Below the pieces are notes generated by a model. It saw nothing but the letters and a program-made list of their open reading frames with translations. It was not told where the DNA came from and did no database searches. From positions 1,054,001 through 1,118,000 of the forward strand of contig NZ_JAUSYS010000001.1 in assembly GCF_030817015.1 (NCBI RefSeq): a stretch of 64,000 bases of DNA. The letters run 5' to 3'. Source of the DNA: Arthrobacter sp. V1I7. Lineage in GTDB: Bacteria; Actinomycetota; Actinomycetes; Actinomycetales; Micrococcaceae. A program made the translations under genes and the position numbers. Shown piece by piece: positions 8,086 to 17,219 of this stretch (the first letter of the stretch is position 1; every line of letters starts with the position of its first letter).

Positions 8086-9417
8086 ATGACTTCCAGCAGC
8101 CCTCGCAACGAGGAACTCTTCGACCGTGCCCGCCAGTTGATGCCCGGCGGCGTGAACTCGCCCGTCCGCGCCTTCGGCTCCGTCGGCGGGACGCCGCGGT
8201 TCATGATCTCCGCCAAGGGCGCCTACCTGACGGACGCGGACGGGGCCGAATACGTCGACCTTGTCTGCTCCTGGGGGCCGGCGCTGCTGGGGCACGCCCA
8301 CCCGGCGGTCCTCGCGGCCGTCCACGCCGCCGTCGACCGCGGTCTGTCCTTCGGCGCCTCGACGCCGGATGAGGCCAACCTCGCGGCGATCGTCAAGGAA
8401 CGCGTCCCCGCCGCGGAGCGGGTCCGGATGGTCTCCACCGGAACCGAAGCGACCATGACCGCCGTCCGGCTGGCGCGCGGCTTCACGGGCCGGGACCTGA
8501 TCATCAAGTTTGCCGGCTGCTACCACGGCCACCTCGACGGGCTCCTCGCCGCTGCCGGCTCCGGTGTCGCCACCCTCGCGCTGCCGGGCTCGGCCGGCGT
8601 CACCGCCGCGACAGCCGCCGAGACCCTCGTGCTGCCCTACAACGACCTCGACGCCGTCGAAGCCGCCTTCGCCGCGCACGGCCCCAACATCGCCGCCGTC
8701 ATCACCGAGGCCGCGCCGGCCAACATGGGCGTGGTTTCCCCCGGCGAAGGGTTCAACGCCGGGCTGGCCCGCATCACGCGCGAACACGGCGCCCTGCTGA
8801 TCCTCGACGAGGTCCTGACCGGCTTCCGCACCGGGTACTCCGGCTACTGGGGGCTCACCGGCGGAGCGGCCGGTGCGGACCGGCCGTGGGCACCGGACCT
8901 GCTGACCTTCGGCAAGGTCATCGGCGGAGGCATGCCGACGGCGGCCCTCGGCGGACGCGCGGAGGTCATGGACTATCTCGCCCCCGTGGGCCCGGTCTAC
9001 CAGGCCGGCACCCTTTCCGGGAACCCGGTGGCCATGGCCGCCGGCGTCGCGACCTTGACCCATGCGACCCCGGAGGTCTACTCCTTCGTGGACGCCCGGT
9101 CACTGGAGCTCTCCGCGGCGCTGTCCGCGGCGCTGGACACGGCCGGGGTGGACCACTCCATCCAGCGCGCCGGGAACCTGTTCTCGGTGGCCTTCGGCAC
9201 CTCCGCCCGCGGCGTCCGCAACTACGATGACGCCCAGGGCCAGGAGTCCTTCCGGTACGCGCCGTTCTTCCATTCCATGCTGGACTCCGGCGTCTACCTC
9301 CCGCCGTCCGTCTTCGAGGCGTGGTTCCTCTCCGCCGCGCACGACGACGCCGCGATGAACCGGATCTTCGACGCCCTGCCCGCCGCGGCCAAGGCGGCGG
9401 CGGCCGCGAAGGCGTAG
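8086..9417 (+). CDS. hemL: Glutamate-1-semialdehyde 2,1-aminomutase
   Basis: PLP enzyme making 5-aminolevulinate from glutamate-1-semialdehyde, the C5 entry to heme synthesis. The 443-residue protein shows [23 protein letters not shown] at the start, the PLP-contacting [21 protein letters not shown], the [13 protein letters not shown] segment, [13 protein letters not shown] with the cofactor-binding Asp, and Lys277 in [13 protein letters not shown] as the Schiff-base lysine. The end is Ala-rich. ATG 8086 is preceded by AGGAACC and 23 bases separate it from the oxidoreductase stop. The gene is followed by a strong symmetric hairpin that ends the heme cluster. The partner hemA is not in the window. 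Confidence 0.96.
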   Translation: MTSSSPRNEELFDRARQLMPGGVNSPVRAFGSVGGTPRFMISAKGAYLTDADGAEYVDLVCSWGPALLGHAHPAVLAAVHAAVDRGLSFGASTPDEANLAAIVKERVPAAERVRMVSTGTEATMTAVRLARGFTGRDLIIKFAGCYHGHLDGLLAAAGSGVATLALPGSAGVTAATAAETLVLPYNDLDAVEAAFAAHGPNIAAVITEAAPANMGVVSPGEGFNAGLARITREHGALLILDEVLTGFRTGYSGYWGLTGGAAGADRPWAPDLLTFGKVIGGGMPTAALGGRAEVMDYLAPVGPVYQAGTLSGNPVAMAAGVATLTHATPEVYSFVDARSLELSAALSAALDTAGVDHSIQRAGNLFSVAFGTSARGVRNYDDAQGQESFRYAPFFHSMLDSGVYLPPSVFEAWFLSAAHDDAAMNRIFDALPAAAKAAAAAKA

Positions 9418-9463
9418 GCACCGGCCGGGTCGCACCCGGCTGCGTCGTTTTGACCAGTCGTTG

Positions 9464-9509
9464 TTAAACACTCAGGGCACCCGCCGCGGCGGGTGCCCTG
9501 GGTGTTTAA
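9464..9509. terminator. Bidirectional terminator between hemL and metQ
   Basis: Perfectly symmetric hairpin: outer arms TTAAACAC/GTGTTTAA and inner 13-base arms AGGGCACCCGCCG/CGGCGGGTGCCCT separated by a 2-base bulge on each side. A and T runs flank it on both strands, so it can end transcription of the converging hemL and metQ. Confidence 0.85.
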
Positions 9510-9538
9510 GCTGCGGCCGGGCCGCGGCCTGGAAACGC

Positions 9539-10381
9539 CTAGAAAGCGACAGTCACGTCGCCGTTCGGCCATTCCTTTTCAATGAAGGCCTTGACCTCGG
9601 GGGAGTGCAGGAGCTCTTCGAGCTTCTTGATCCGGATGTCGTCCTTGGAATCCTCGCGCCAGGCCAGGAAGTTGGCGTAGGGGTTGTTCTCCACGGACTC
9701 CACGGCCAGGGCGTTCTCGGTGCTCAGTCCGGCCTTGAGGATGAAGTTGCCGTTGATCAGGGCCAGGTCCACGGAAGGATCCTTGAGGTCGTTGATCAGC
9801 AGTTCGGGCTGGTTCTCGGAGAACTTGAGCTTCTTGGGGTTCTGCTCGTCGGTGAGGGTCAGCACGGAGCTGTCGTCCTTGATGTCCTTGACCAGGCCGG
9901 CGACCTGGAGGACCTTGAGGGCACGGACCTGGTTGGACGGGTCATTCGTGATGGCGACCTTGGCGCCGTCCTGGATGTCCTGGATGTCCGTGACCTTTTC
10001 CGAGAATGCGGCGTACGGCTCGATGTGGACGCCCTCGCCGTGGCCGAACTTGTAGCCCTTGGTCTTCACCTGGTCCTCGTACCACGGCAAGTGCTGGTAG
10101 TAGTTGGCGTCCAGCGAGCCGTCGCTCAGTGCGGTGTTCGGCGTCTGGTAGTCCTCGATCTCCTTGATGTCCAGCTTGAGGCCGGCCTTGGGCGCGAGGT
10201 CCTGGTTGATGAACTCCAGGATCTTCGCCTGCGGGACGGGGCTGGCGCCGACGGAGAGGGTGACCGGGTTGGCGGGGTCAAGGGTCTTGACCTCGGCGCT
10301 GGGGGTGGATGAACCACCGCAAGCCGTCAGCGTCAGGGCGGTGACAATGCCGGTGGCCAGGAGGGTAAGTGACTTACGCAT
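9539..10381 (-). CDS. metQ: Methionine ABC transporter substrate-binding lipoprotein (NlpA/MetQ family)
   Basis: Captures methionine outside the membrane for MetNI. The 280-residue protein starts MRKSLTLLATGIVTALTLTACGG, a lipoprotein signal with lipobox LTAC (lipidated Cys21). NlpA-family segments follow: LSVGASPVPQAKILEFI, LDIKEIEDYQTPNTALSDGSLDANYYQHLPW, and VAITNDPSNQVRALKVLQ. The ATG at 10381 is preceded by AAAGGAAC; a longer frame starting at 10414 would bury the signal peptide. It is third in metN-metI-metQ, with a 157-base gap after metI that contains two near-identical CGCTGCAGGGTTAA-type direct repeats. D-methionine, or another small amino acid, cannot be excluded as ligand. Confidence 0.9.
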   Translation of the reverse strand: MRKSLTLLATGIVTALTLTACGGSSTPSAEVKTLDPANPVTLSVGASPVPQAKILEFINQDLAPKAGLKLDIKEIEDYQTPNTALSDGSLDANYYQHLPWYEDQVKTKGYKFGHGEGVHIEPYAAFSEKVTDIQDIQDGAKVAITNDPSNQVRALKVLQVAGLVKDIKDDSSVLTLTDEQNPKKLKFSENQPELLINDLKDPSVDLALINGNFILKAGLSTENALAVESVENNPYANFLAWREDSKDDIRIKKLEELLHSPEVKAFIEKEWPNGDVTVAF

Positions 10382-10538
10382 TGGATGTGTTCCTTTCGAA
10401 GTAGCTGGAATCACGACGTCGACGCCGTGATCCGCGCAGATGCAGAGGGTGGCTACCCGCTGCAGGGGTAATGGTTTGGAAGACGGCGGTCCGGCGGGGT
10501 CAGGCCGCGCTGCAGGGTTAAGCCGCTGGAGCCGAGGG

Positions 10539-11210
10539 TCAGCGGTGGTCGAGACCGCGGGATATCCGCTCGCCCACGAGCTGGATGACCTGGACCAGGA
10601 CGATGATCAGCACGATGGTGACGAGCATGACCGTGACATCGAAGCGCTGGAAGCCGTAGTTGTACGCCAGCTTGCCGAGGCCTCCGCCTCCGACCAGCCC
10701 GGCCATGGCGGAATAGCCGACGAGCGTGACTACCGTGGTGGTGGTGGCCGCGACGAGGGCGGGCAGGGATTCACGCAGCATCACCTTGCTGATGACCTGC
10801 ATGTTCGTGGAGCCCATCACCTGGGCCGCGTCGATCTTGCCGTGGTGCACATCGCGCAGGCATGTCTCCACGAGCCGGGCAAAAAACGGGATGGTGCCGA
10901 TCGACAGGGACACCGAGGCGGCGACTGGACCGAGGCTGGTGCCGGTCAGGGCGCGGGCCAGCGGAATGAGGGCGACCATCAGAATGGCGAACGGGATGGA
11001 CCGGGTGATGTTGACGATCACATCGCTGAGGATCCGGTTGATCACCGGCATCGGCCGCAGCCCGCCCGGGGCGGAGACGTGCAGGAAAACGCCCAGCGGA
11101 AGGCCGATCAGCACCGTGAAGAACGCGGAGATGCCGACCATCTGGAGGGTCTCGACGATGGCCTCGGGCAGTGCCTTGACCAGGACGGGATTGCTGAAGA
11201 TGTCGTTCAT
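10539..11210 (-). CDS. metI: Methionine ABC transporter permease
   Basis: Membrane subunit of the MetNIQ importer, 223 residues, the usual size. Five hydrophobic segments are visible, with the permease EAA-type loop at about residues 125-145 (VMGSTNMQVISKVMLRESLPALVAA) that contacts the ATPase. Other MetI blocks: TLQMVGISAFFTVLIGLPLGVFL and NITRSIPFAILMVALIPLARALTGTSLG. Its start overlaps the metN stop by four bases (ATGA), so the two are translationally coupled. Confidence 0.93.
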   Translation of the reverse strand: MNDIFSNPVLVKALPEAIVETLQMVGISAFFTVLIGLPLGVFLHVSAPGGLRPMPVINRILSDVIVNITRSIPFAILMVALIPLARALTGTSLGPVAASVSLSIGTIPFFARLVETCLRDVHHGKIDAAQVMGSTNMQVISKVMLRESLPALVAATTTTVVTLVGYSAMAGLVGGGGLGKLAYNYGFQRFDVTVMLVTIVLIIVLVQVIQLVGERISRGLDHR

Positions 11211-12316
11211 GAGATATCTCCCTGTTCCCCGCGGGGAAGGACAGAATTCCGGAGAGGAGAGCCGGAGCCGGTGTCCGCAAGGTCGGTCCCGGTGTCCGGA
11301 AATTCGGGCTCCGCGGCGGCCGCCGGCGCGGCGCGCTTGGCCGCGATACCGCGGTCGTGGAGGTAGCCCAGCACGGCGTCGACGTCGGCGTTCTCGGCCA
11401 GCTGCACGCGCAGGTGGCCGAACTGCTGGCCGCCCAGGGTTTCGACGCTGCCGGCCAGGACGTTGATGTCGATGTCGAAGTGCCGCGCAACGCCGGTCAG
11501 CACAGGCTCCTTGGCGCTGTCGCCGGAGAACAGGATCTCCAGGGCAGGGCCTCGCTGCAGTGCGCCGGGCAGCGGTTCCGACGCCGGAAGCGGCAGCAGC
11601 GCGCGGGCAAGCCTGCTCTCCAGGTTGCCGGCCACCTCACGCAGGGCGCCGTGTTCAATGATCCGGCCCCGGGACAGCAGGGACACGGACTCGCAGACGC
11701 GCTTCACGACGTTCATTTCGTGCGTGATGATCAACACGGTGAGCTGCAGGCGCCGGGTCAGCTCCTGGATCAGGTCCAGGATTTCATCGGTCGTGGCGGG
11801 GTCCAGGGCGGATGTGGGCTCGTCGCAGAGGAGCACATCGGGGTCCGAGGCCAGGGCGCGGGCGATACCCACGCGCTGGCGCTGGCCCCCGGAAAGCTGT
11901 GCGGGATAGGCATCCTCGAAGCCCTCCAGCCCCACGAGCTTCAGGAGTTCGGCGACCTTGCCCTGAAGTTTGTCCTTCGGGGTTTTCACCAGTTCGAGCG
12001 GGTGGGCCACGTTGCCGGCCGCGGTCCGGGAGTCCATCAGGTTGGCGTGCTGGAACACCATGCCGATGCGGCGGCGGGCCGCGCGGATTTCCGAGTCCCG
12101 GACGGAGCTGAGTTCGGTTCCGTCAATGCTGACGGAGCCGGACGTCGGGCGGTCCAGCAGGGTCAGGCAGCGCACGAGGGTCGACTTGCCCGCGCCGGAG
12201 TGGCCGATGATGCCGTGGATGGACCCCTTCGGTACCGAAAGAGTGACGCCGTCGAGGGCCACCACTTCCTTCTTGCCCTGCCGGTAGACCTTGCGAAGGT
12301 CGGTAACTGTGATCAT
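11207..12316 (-). CDS. metN: Methionine ABC transporter ATP-binding protein
   Basis: Energises methionine import. The 369-residue protein starts MITVTDLRKVYRQGKKEVVALDGV; Walker A GHSGAGKST is near residue 40, the signature LSGGQRQRVGIARALA near 142, Walker B VLLCDEPTSALD near 162 and the H-loop THEMNVV near 198. After residue ~250 comes the C-terminal NIL/ACT-like regulatory domain (LEILFSGDSAKEPVLTGVARHFDIDINVLAG), which in this family binds methionine and feeds back on transport. The last ~40 residues are Ala/Pro-rich. ATG 12316 with AGAGGATC upstream is preferred over a longer frame to 12361. No SAM riboswitch is recognisable in the leader; a CATAAT -10-like box lies on the minus strand near 12378. 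Confidence 0.95.
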   Translation of the reverse strand: MITVTDLRKVYRQGKKEVVALDGVTLSVPKGSIHGIIGHSGAGKSTLVRCLTLLDRPTSGSVSIDGTELSSVRDSEIRAARRRIGMVFQHANLMDSRTAAGNVAHPLELVKTPKDKLQGKVAELLKLVGLEGFEDAYPAQLSGGQRQRVGIARALASDPDVLLCDEPTSALDPATTDEILDLIQELTRRLQLTVLIITHEMNVVKRVCESVSLLSRGRIIEHGALREVAGNLESRLARALLPLPASEPLPGALQRGPALEILFSGDSAKEPVLTGVARHFDIDINVLAGSVETLGGQQFGHLRVQLAENADVDAVLGYLHDRGIAAKRAAPAAAAEPEFPDTGTDLADTGSGSPLRNSVLPRGEQGDIS

Positions 12317-12609
12317 TGATCCTCTGGCGTTTGGGGATTCGGCGCGGGATAACACACGCACGCGTCTGAACTAAATTATGTCAGCGCGCCTATTTCGCAT
12401 CCACTTACGCAGAAAGTTCAGCGAATCACGGTGCTTGGCGTAGATCGTTCGGGATTCGAAGCCCGCGGGCGCGCTGCGGCCATGCGGACCCCGGGCTGGG
12501 CGGAATCCCTGCCCCGCCCTCCCTGCGCGTCGGCGCCGGGAACGGCCTGTGATCTCCGTCCCAGCATACCGATAGGGGCGCTGCGGGGCCGGCTTGGGCT
12601 GGTGCACGG

Positions 12610-13320
12610 CTAGAAGTCCCCGCGGCTGGCATCTTCCGGGGGCAGCACCGGCCAGTCGCCCTCGATCACGGCGGCAGGCTTGGTCTTGCGCAGGTACGTC
12701 TGGAAATCCGTGGCCTGGGCGGAGGCCCAATCGACCTGCAGCTGGTGCAGGTGACTGGCCGGCATCCGCAGCTTCGGAAACTTCCCCGCCATGGCATCGA
12801 GCATGCGCAGGGTGGCGAGCGCGTCCGCCGCCGAAGTGTGGGCGTTGTCCAGGCTGACGCCGTACTCCTCGCACAGGGCGGTCAGGGTGCGCTTGCCCTT
12901 GCGGTAGCGGTCCACCTGCTTGTTCATGATGTAGGGGTCCAGCACCGGGAAGCGGCTCAGCTGGGGCACCCCGTGCCGGGCCGATTCGGCAGCGAGCACG
13001 GTGAAGTCGTAGCTGGCGTTGAAAGCGATCACGGGGACGCCGGTGTCGAACAGTTCCTGGAGCACCGCGGCCACTTCCCGTGTCACGTCTGCGGCAGGCC
13101 GGCCCTCGCTGCGGGCCTTTTCGGTGGTGACGCCGTGGATATCACTGGCCTCGGTGGGAATCTCCACACCCGGATCGGCGAGCCATTCATGTTCCTTGAT
13201 GAGCCCGCCGTCGGAATCCACCACGGTGACCGACGCGGTGACGATCCTGGCCGAGCGCGAGTTCCGGCCGGTGGTTTCGAGGTCGAAGGCTGCGCGGGGG
13301 AGGGTGTTCCAAGTGGTCAT
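12610..13320 (-). CDS. DEDDh-family 3'-5' exonuclease (DNA polymerase III epsilon-like)
   Basis: Stand-alone proofreading-type exonuclease, 236 residues. Exo I motif FDLETTG (Asp13, Glu15), Exo II around FNASYDFTVLA (Asp ~105) and the Exo III HTSAADALATLRML block (His ~160, Asp ~165) give the DEDDh catalytic set. Such proteins remove 3' nucleotides from DNA or RNA ends; the substrate is not evident here. The gene is divergent from the alkyltransferase-like gene at 13459 and has a TAGCGT box six bases before its ATG, so it is probably leaderless. The 290-base region between it and metN (12317-12609) holds only the metN leader and otherwise nothing recognisable. Confidence 0.88.
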   Translation of the reverse strand: MTTWNTLPRAAFDLETTGRNSRSARIVTASVTVVDSDGGLIKEHEWLADPGVEIPTEASDIHGVTTEKARSEGRPAADVTREVAAVLQELFDTGVPVIAFNASYDFTVLAAESARHGVPQLSRFPVLDPYIMNKQVDRYRKGKRTLTALCEEYGVSLDNAHTSAADALATLRMLDAMAGKFPKLRMPASHLHQLQVDWASAQATDFQTYLRKTKPAAVIEGDWPVLPPEDASRGDF

Positions 13321-13332
13321 GCGTCAACGCTA
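13321..13332 (-). promoter_or_regulatory. -10 box for leaderless exonuclease message
   Basis: On the minus strand TAGCGT (13327-13332) is followed by six bases and then the ATG at 13320. No ribosome site fits in between. Confidence 0.5.
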
Positions 13333-13446
13333 CCTGCTGCCGCCGACAGTCATGCGCCACCCGCGCCGGCCGCCTCGCATGGTGGTTAGAGGCCCTGTCA
13401 AAGGAGCGGACGGGCCGGCGCTGAACAGACGGGGGCCTTGCCCGGC

Positions 13447-13458
13447 TACGCTTAAGTC
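13447..13458 (+). promoter_or_regulatory. -10 box for leaderless atl-adnA-adnB message
   Basis: TACGCT (13447-13452) is followed by six bases and then ATG 13459. There is no Shine-Dalgarno sequence. Confidence 0.5.
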
Positions 13459-13875
13459 ATGCGGATGGAGTATGTGGAGGCGGTGCTGGAACTTGTGGCA
13501 TTGATCCCCGCAGGCACCGCAGTGTCCTACAGTGACGTTGCCGAACTCCTGGGTTCCGGCGGCGCCCGGCAGGTCGGATCCGTTTTGAGCCACCACGGCA
13601 GCTCCGTCCCCTGGTGGCGCGTCCTGAAGGCCAGCGGGGAGGCGCCGCCGGGTCACGAGCGCGAGGCCTTGGCACTGTACATCCGGGAGGGCACCCCGCT
13701 GCTGGGAAGCTACACGGAGTACCTCCGCACCGGCGAAGGGCGGTGGCGTGTCGACCTGATGTCGGCGCGGTGGGCTCCCTCGGACGCTGACTTCGACCGG
13801 ATTGACGCGATCGCCGGACGGCTCGAACGCACCCTGCATAAAATGTCGGCGCCCGATGATGAAATGACTGTGTGA
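13459..13875 (+). CDS. Alkyltransferase-like protein (Atl/MGMT family, no catalytic cysteine)
   Basis: 138-residue protein of the O6-methylguanine methyltransferase C-terminal family. The helix-turn-helix and arginine-finger part is present (IPAGTAVSYSDVAELLG, GGARQVGSVLSHHG), but the active-site PCHR motif reads VPWWRVLK: Trp52 replaces the alkyl-accepting cysteine. Known Atl proteins with this change bind O6-alkylguanine, flip the base and hand the lesion to nucleotide excision repair instead of repairing it directly. The product extends about 25 residues beyond the MGMT core. Its last codons overlap the next gene (GTGA), which is the first subunit of an AdnAB-like helicase-nuclease, so the sensor and the DSB-resection motor are translationally coupled. 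Confidence 0.88.
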   Translation: MRMEYVEAVLELVALIPAGTAVSYSDVAELLGSGGARQVGSVLSHHGSSVPWWRVLKASGEAPPGHEREALALYIREGTPLLGSYTEYLRTGEGRWRVDLMSARWAPSDADFDRIDAIAGRLERTLHKMSAPDDEMTV

Positions 13876-16800
13876 GCACCTCCAGCCAGAACCCCACTCT
13901 CCGCCTGCTTCCACCCCGCAAACAGCACACCGCCGTGCCGTCGCTCTCAGCGGACCAGCGCGCCGCCGTCGACGTTCCGCATGGTTCCGGACCCGTCCTT
14001 GTCCCCGGCGCCCCGGGGACCGGCAAATCCACGGTGCTCGTGGAGGCGGCCGTGCACCGCGCCCGGCGCGATGGCCTGGACCCGGAACGGGTGCTGATCC
14101 TGGCACCGGGACGGCTCGCGGCCGACACGCTGAGGGACCAGTTCACCGCCCGGCTGGACCGCAGCCTGAGTACGACGCCGGCCCGCACCTGGGCGTCCTA
14201 TGCTTTCGATGTGATCCGGCGCGCCAAAGCCGAGGGCATCCTGCCGCTGCCGCGTCCGCCGAAGCTGCTGTCCGGCCCGGAGCAGGACCTGATCATCAAG
14301 GAACTCCTCGAAGGCCATGCGCGGCCCGGACTCGAGTTGCCCTGGCCGGAAGACCTGGGGGCCGCCCTGCAGACCCGCGGATTCCGGCAGGAGGTCCGCC
14401 AGCTCTTTGACCGGGTCATCGAATCCGGACGCACGGCCGAGGACCTGGTGGTCCTGGCGGCGCGCTGCCACCGGCCCGACTGGGTGGCCGCGGCCACCCT
14501 GTATTCCGAATACCGGGATGTCCTGGACCTGCGGATGCCCGAGGCCTTCGACCCGGCGGGCATCATCACCGCAGCCCGCCAGATCTTCCAGGACGCCCCG
14601 GACTTCCTGGCGGCCGAGCGCGGCCGGCTGCAGCTGGTTTTGGTGGATGACATCCAGGAAGCGAACCCCGCCGTGTTCGAACTGCTCGCGGACATCGCAG
14701 CGGGCAAGGATTCCCTCATCACCTTCTCCCCGGACACGGTGGTCCAGGGCTTCCGCGGCGCCCGGCCGGATCTGGTCGCCGAGCTGCCGCGGCTGCTTGC
14801 CTCCGCCGGCGGCGCCGTCCTCGAACGCCCGCTCTCGACGGCGCACCGCCACACCCCCGCCGTGGCGGAGGCCTGGCTCTTGGTGGCCGGGCGCATCTCC
14901 CGCCGCGCCGGCGGGCAGTCGGCCCGCCGGCTCCAGCAGCCCGGCCGGGACGCATCCCCGGGTACCGACGGCGCGTGCGCCGGCGGCCCGGAAGCAGCCG
15001 ATCCGGCAGCAGCCCGCCCGGAAGCGGGCGACCTCGGAGCCGGCCGGGTCGAGGCGCACCTGCTGCCGTCCCCGGTCCACGAACTGCGCTACGTGGCGCA
15101 GCGGATCCTCGAAGCACAGCTGAACGACGGCCGGGAACTGGGCGAGATCGCCGTGATCGTCCGCAACGGCGGCCAGCTCGGACAACTGCAGCGTTACCTC
15201 TCGGGCCAGGGCATCCCGGTCCGGATCCCGGTGGCGGAATCCGCCGTCCGCGACGAAGTCGCCGTCCGGCCCCTGCTCGATGCCTACGCCGTCGTGCTGG
15301 ATCCGGCCGTGCTGACTCCCGAGGCGGCCGTGGCCCTCCTGACGTCACGGATCGGCGGCGCCATGTCGATTGAACTGCGCCGGCTCCGCCAGTCGCTGCG
15401 CCGGGAGGAAATCTTGGGAGGTGGCGGCCGCACCAGCGATGCGCTCCTCGTCGAGGCCCTGCTGGAGCCAGGGGCATTGGCCACGCTCGGCATCGAGGGG
15501 CATTCCGCACGCCGGATAGCCCGGATGATCCTCGCCGGCAGGGAAGCCGCGCAGGCGCCCGGCGGCAATGCCGAAACGGTGCTGTGGGCCCTGTGGAACT
15601 CCACCGGACTCGCTTCACGGTGGACCGAGGCTGCGCTGGCCGGGGGAGCGGCCGGAGCCCGCGCCGACCGCGACCTCGACGCCATGATGGCCTTGTTCCA
15701 CACTGCCGAGCGCTACGTGGACCAGCTTCCCGGCTCCGGTCCCGAACAGTTCCTTGAGTACCTGCTCAGCCAGGAACTGCCGATGGACACCCTGGCGGCG
15801 AGGGCGCAGCTGGAGGACGCCGTGGAACTTCTGACCCCCGCCAGCGCCGCCGGACGGGAATGGCCGGTCGTGATCGTTCCGGGACTCCAGGAGGGCGTAT
15901 GGCCCAACACCAGGCTCCGCGGAGAACTGCTGGGCAGCACCCTGTTCGCGGACGCCGTCGAACACGGGGTGGAGTATGCGCTGCAGCTGGACCCGCTCAG
16001 CCGGCTGCGGGAAATCCGCTACGACGAGCTGCGGAGCTTCTCCACCGCGGTCTCGCGGGCCCGGCAGGAGCTGATCTGCACCGCCGTGTCTTCGGAAGAC
16101 GAGCAGCCCTCATCGTTCCTGGACTACGTGGCGCCACTGCATCCGGACCAGGACCGGCGAGGCTTCACCCCGGTGGAACGGCCCTTGACCCTGCGCGCCC
16201 TCGTGGCGGAACTGCGCCAGTATGCGCAGCTGGACGCTGCCGAGGCTGCCGAGGCAACCGCCGTGCTGGGCGCCCTGGCGGCCGCGGAACCGCCCGTGCC
16301 CGGGGCGCATCCCGGAAGCTGGTGGGGTCTGGCGCCGCTGTCCTCCGATGCGCCCGTGGTGCCGGCGGGGGGCACGGTGTACGTCTCACCGTCGAAGGTT
16401 GAAACGGTGCAGAAATCACCTCTGGACTGGTTCGTCCAGGCGGCGGGAGGCGAGGCGGCGACCGACTTCGCCCGCAGCCTCGGGACCCTCGTCCACGCCA
16501 TCGCGCAGGACCTGCCGGACGCCTCGGGCAACGAGTACGTGGCCGAACTCGTGCGCCGCTGGCCCGCGCTCGGGATGAAGGACAACTGGGAAGGCCGGCT
16601 CGACTTCCAGCGCGCCGAGGCCATGGTGCGGAAGCTGGCACAATACGTGCTGCTCATGCGCGCCGAAGGCCGCAGCCTGGTGGGCGTCGAACAGGACTTC
16701 GAGGTGAAGCTGCCGGACGTCGCCCCGGAATCCCGGGCCGCCAGCACCGGCAGCGACGACGGAGGTGAGCCCTGGCCGGCCCGCCCGGCCGTGCTGCGAG

Positions 16801-17219
16801 GGCAGGTCGACCGGCTTGAGATCGACGCCGCAGGCCGTCTGGTCGTTGTGGACCTCAAGACCGGGAAACGGCAGCCCGGCAAAGCCGACCTGGAGCGGCA
16901 CCCGCAGCTGGGCGCCTACCAGGCAGCCGTCCTGGCAGGAGGCTTTGCCGGCCCCGACGACGGTCCGCCGCCACTTCCGGGCGGTGCCGTCCTGGCCCAG
17001 CTCGGGACCACCACCAAAAGCCCCGGCATCCAGGCCCAGGCAGCGCTGGACCCGGCGGTGAACTGGGCGCTGGACATGGTGGGTGATGCCGCGCGCGTGA
17101 TGTCCGGCAACACCTTTGAGGCGCGGCACGACCCGTCCAAGAGCGGACACGGCGGCCACGGCTGCCGGCTGCCCGAAGTCTGTCCGCTGTGCGCACGAGG
17201 AAAGCAGGTTACCGAATGA
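13872..17219 (+). CDS. adnA: UvrD/Rep-type helicase with C-terminal PD-(D/E)XK nuclease, AdnA-like subunit
   Basis: First subunit of an AdnAB-type double-strand-break resection motor; 1115 residues from GTG 13872. Q motif SADQRAAV (Gln29), Walker A GAPGTGKST (46-54), motif II degenerate as LVDDIQE instead of DExxQ, QGFRGA (motif III region) and late motor motifs VIVPGLQEGVWPNTR and SRARQELICTAV. The nuclease domain at about 975-1020 shows LRGQVDRLEI, VVVDLKTGK and QLGAYQAAV. A C-x5-C-x2-C cluster follows at the C-terminus (GCRLPEVCPLCARG), like the last three ligands of the AddB-type Fe-S cluster, but the expected first cysteine before the nuclease domain is Ser (QKSPLDWF). The degenerate motif II suggests a weaker ATPase than its partner. 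ATGA overlap with adnB. Confidence 0.85.
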   Translation: MSTSSQNPTLRLLPPRKQHTAVPSLSADQRAAVDVPHGSGPVLVPGAPGTGKSTVLVEAAVHRARRDGLDPERVLILAPGRLAADTLRDQFTARLDRSLSTTPARTWASYAFDVIRRAKAEGILPLPRPPKLLSGPEQDLIIKELLEGHARPGLELPWPEDLGAALQTRGFRQEVRQLFDRVIESGRTAEDLVVLAARCHRPDWVAAATLYSEYRDVLDLRMPEAFDPAGIITAARQIFQDAPDFLAAERGRLQLVLVDDIQEANPAVFELLADIAAGKDSLITFSPDTVVQGFRGARPDLVAELPRLLASAGGAVLERPLSTAHRHTPAVAEAWLLVAGRISRRAGGQSARRLQQPGRDASPGTDGACAGGPEAADPAAARPEAGDLGAGRVEAHLLPSPVHELRYVAQRILEAQLNDGRELGEIAVIVRNGGQLGQLQRYLSGQGIPVRIPVAESAVRDEVAVRPLLDAYAVVLDPAVLTPEAAVALLTSRIGGAMSIELRRLRQSLRREEILGGGGRTSDALLVEALLEPGALATLGIEGHSARRIARMILAGREAAQAPGGNAETVLWALWNSTGLASRWTEAALAGGAAGARADRDLDAMMALFHTAERYVDQLPGSGPEQFLEYLLSQELPMDTLAARAQLEDAVELLTPASAAGREWPVVIVPGLQEGVWPNTRLRGELLGSTLFADAVEHGVEYALQLDPLSRLREIRYDELRSFSTAVSRARQELICTAVSSEDEQPSSFLDYVAPLHPDQDRRGFTPVERPLTLRALVAELRQYAQLDAAEAAEATAVLGALAAAEPPVPGAHPGSWWGLAPLSSDAPVVPAGGTVYVSPSKVETVQKSPLDWFVQAAGGEAATDFARSLGTLVHAIAQDLPDASGNEYVAELVRRWPALGMKDNWEGRLDFQRAEAMVRKLAQYVLLMRAEGRSLVGVEQDFEVKLPDVAPESRAASTGSDDGGEPWPARPAVLRGQVDRLEIDAAGRLVVVDLKTGKRQPGKADLERHPQLGAYQAAVLAGGFAGPDDGPPPLPGGAVLAQLGTTTKSPGIQAQAALDPAVNWALDMVGDAARVMSGNTFEARHDPSKSGHGGHGCRLPEVCPLCARGKQVTE

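Noticed and set aside
9464..9509. Perfect symmetric repeat considered as an attachment or transposon end
   Set aside because: No integrase, transposase or target duplication is nearby; position between converging genes and T runs on both sides fit a bidirectional terminator.
12317..12440. Possible SAM or methionine riboswitch ahead of metN
   Set aside because: The leader lacks the recognisable SAM-I, SAM-II or SAM-IV core motifs and is too short after the candidate -10 box.
12371..12874. Open frame on the minus strand upstream of metN
   Set aside because: Overlaps the exonuclease gene in another frame and has a low-complexity product; the intergenic part shows no family signature.
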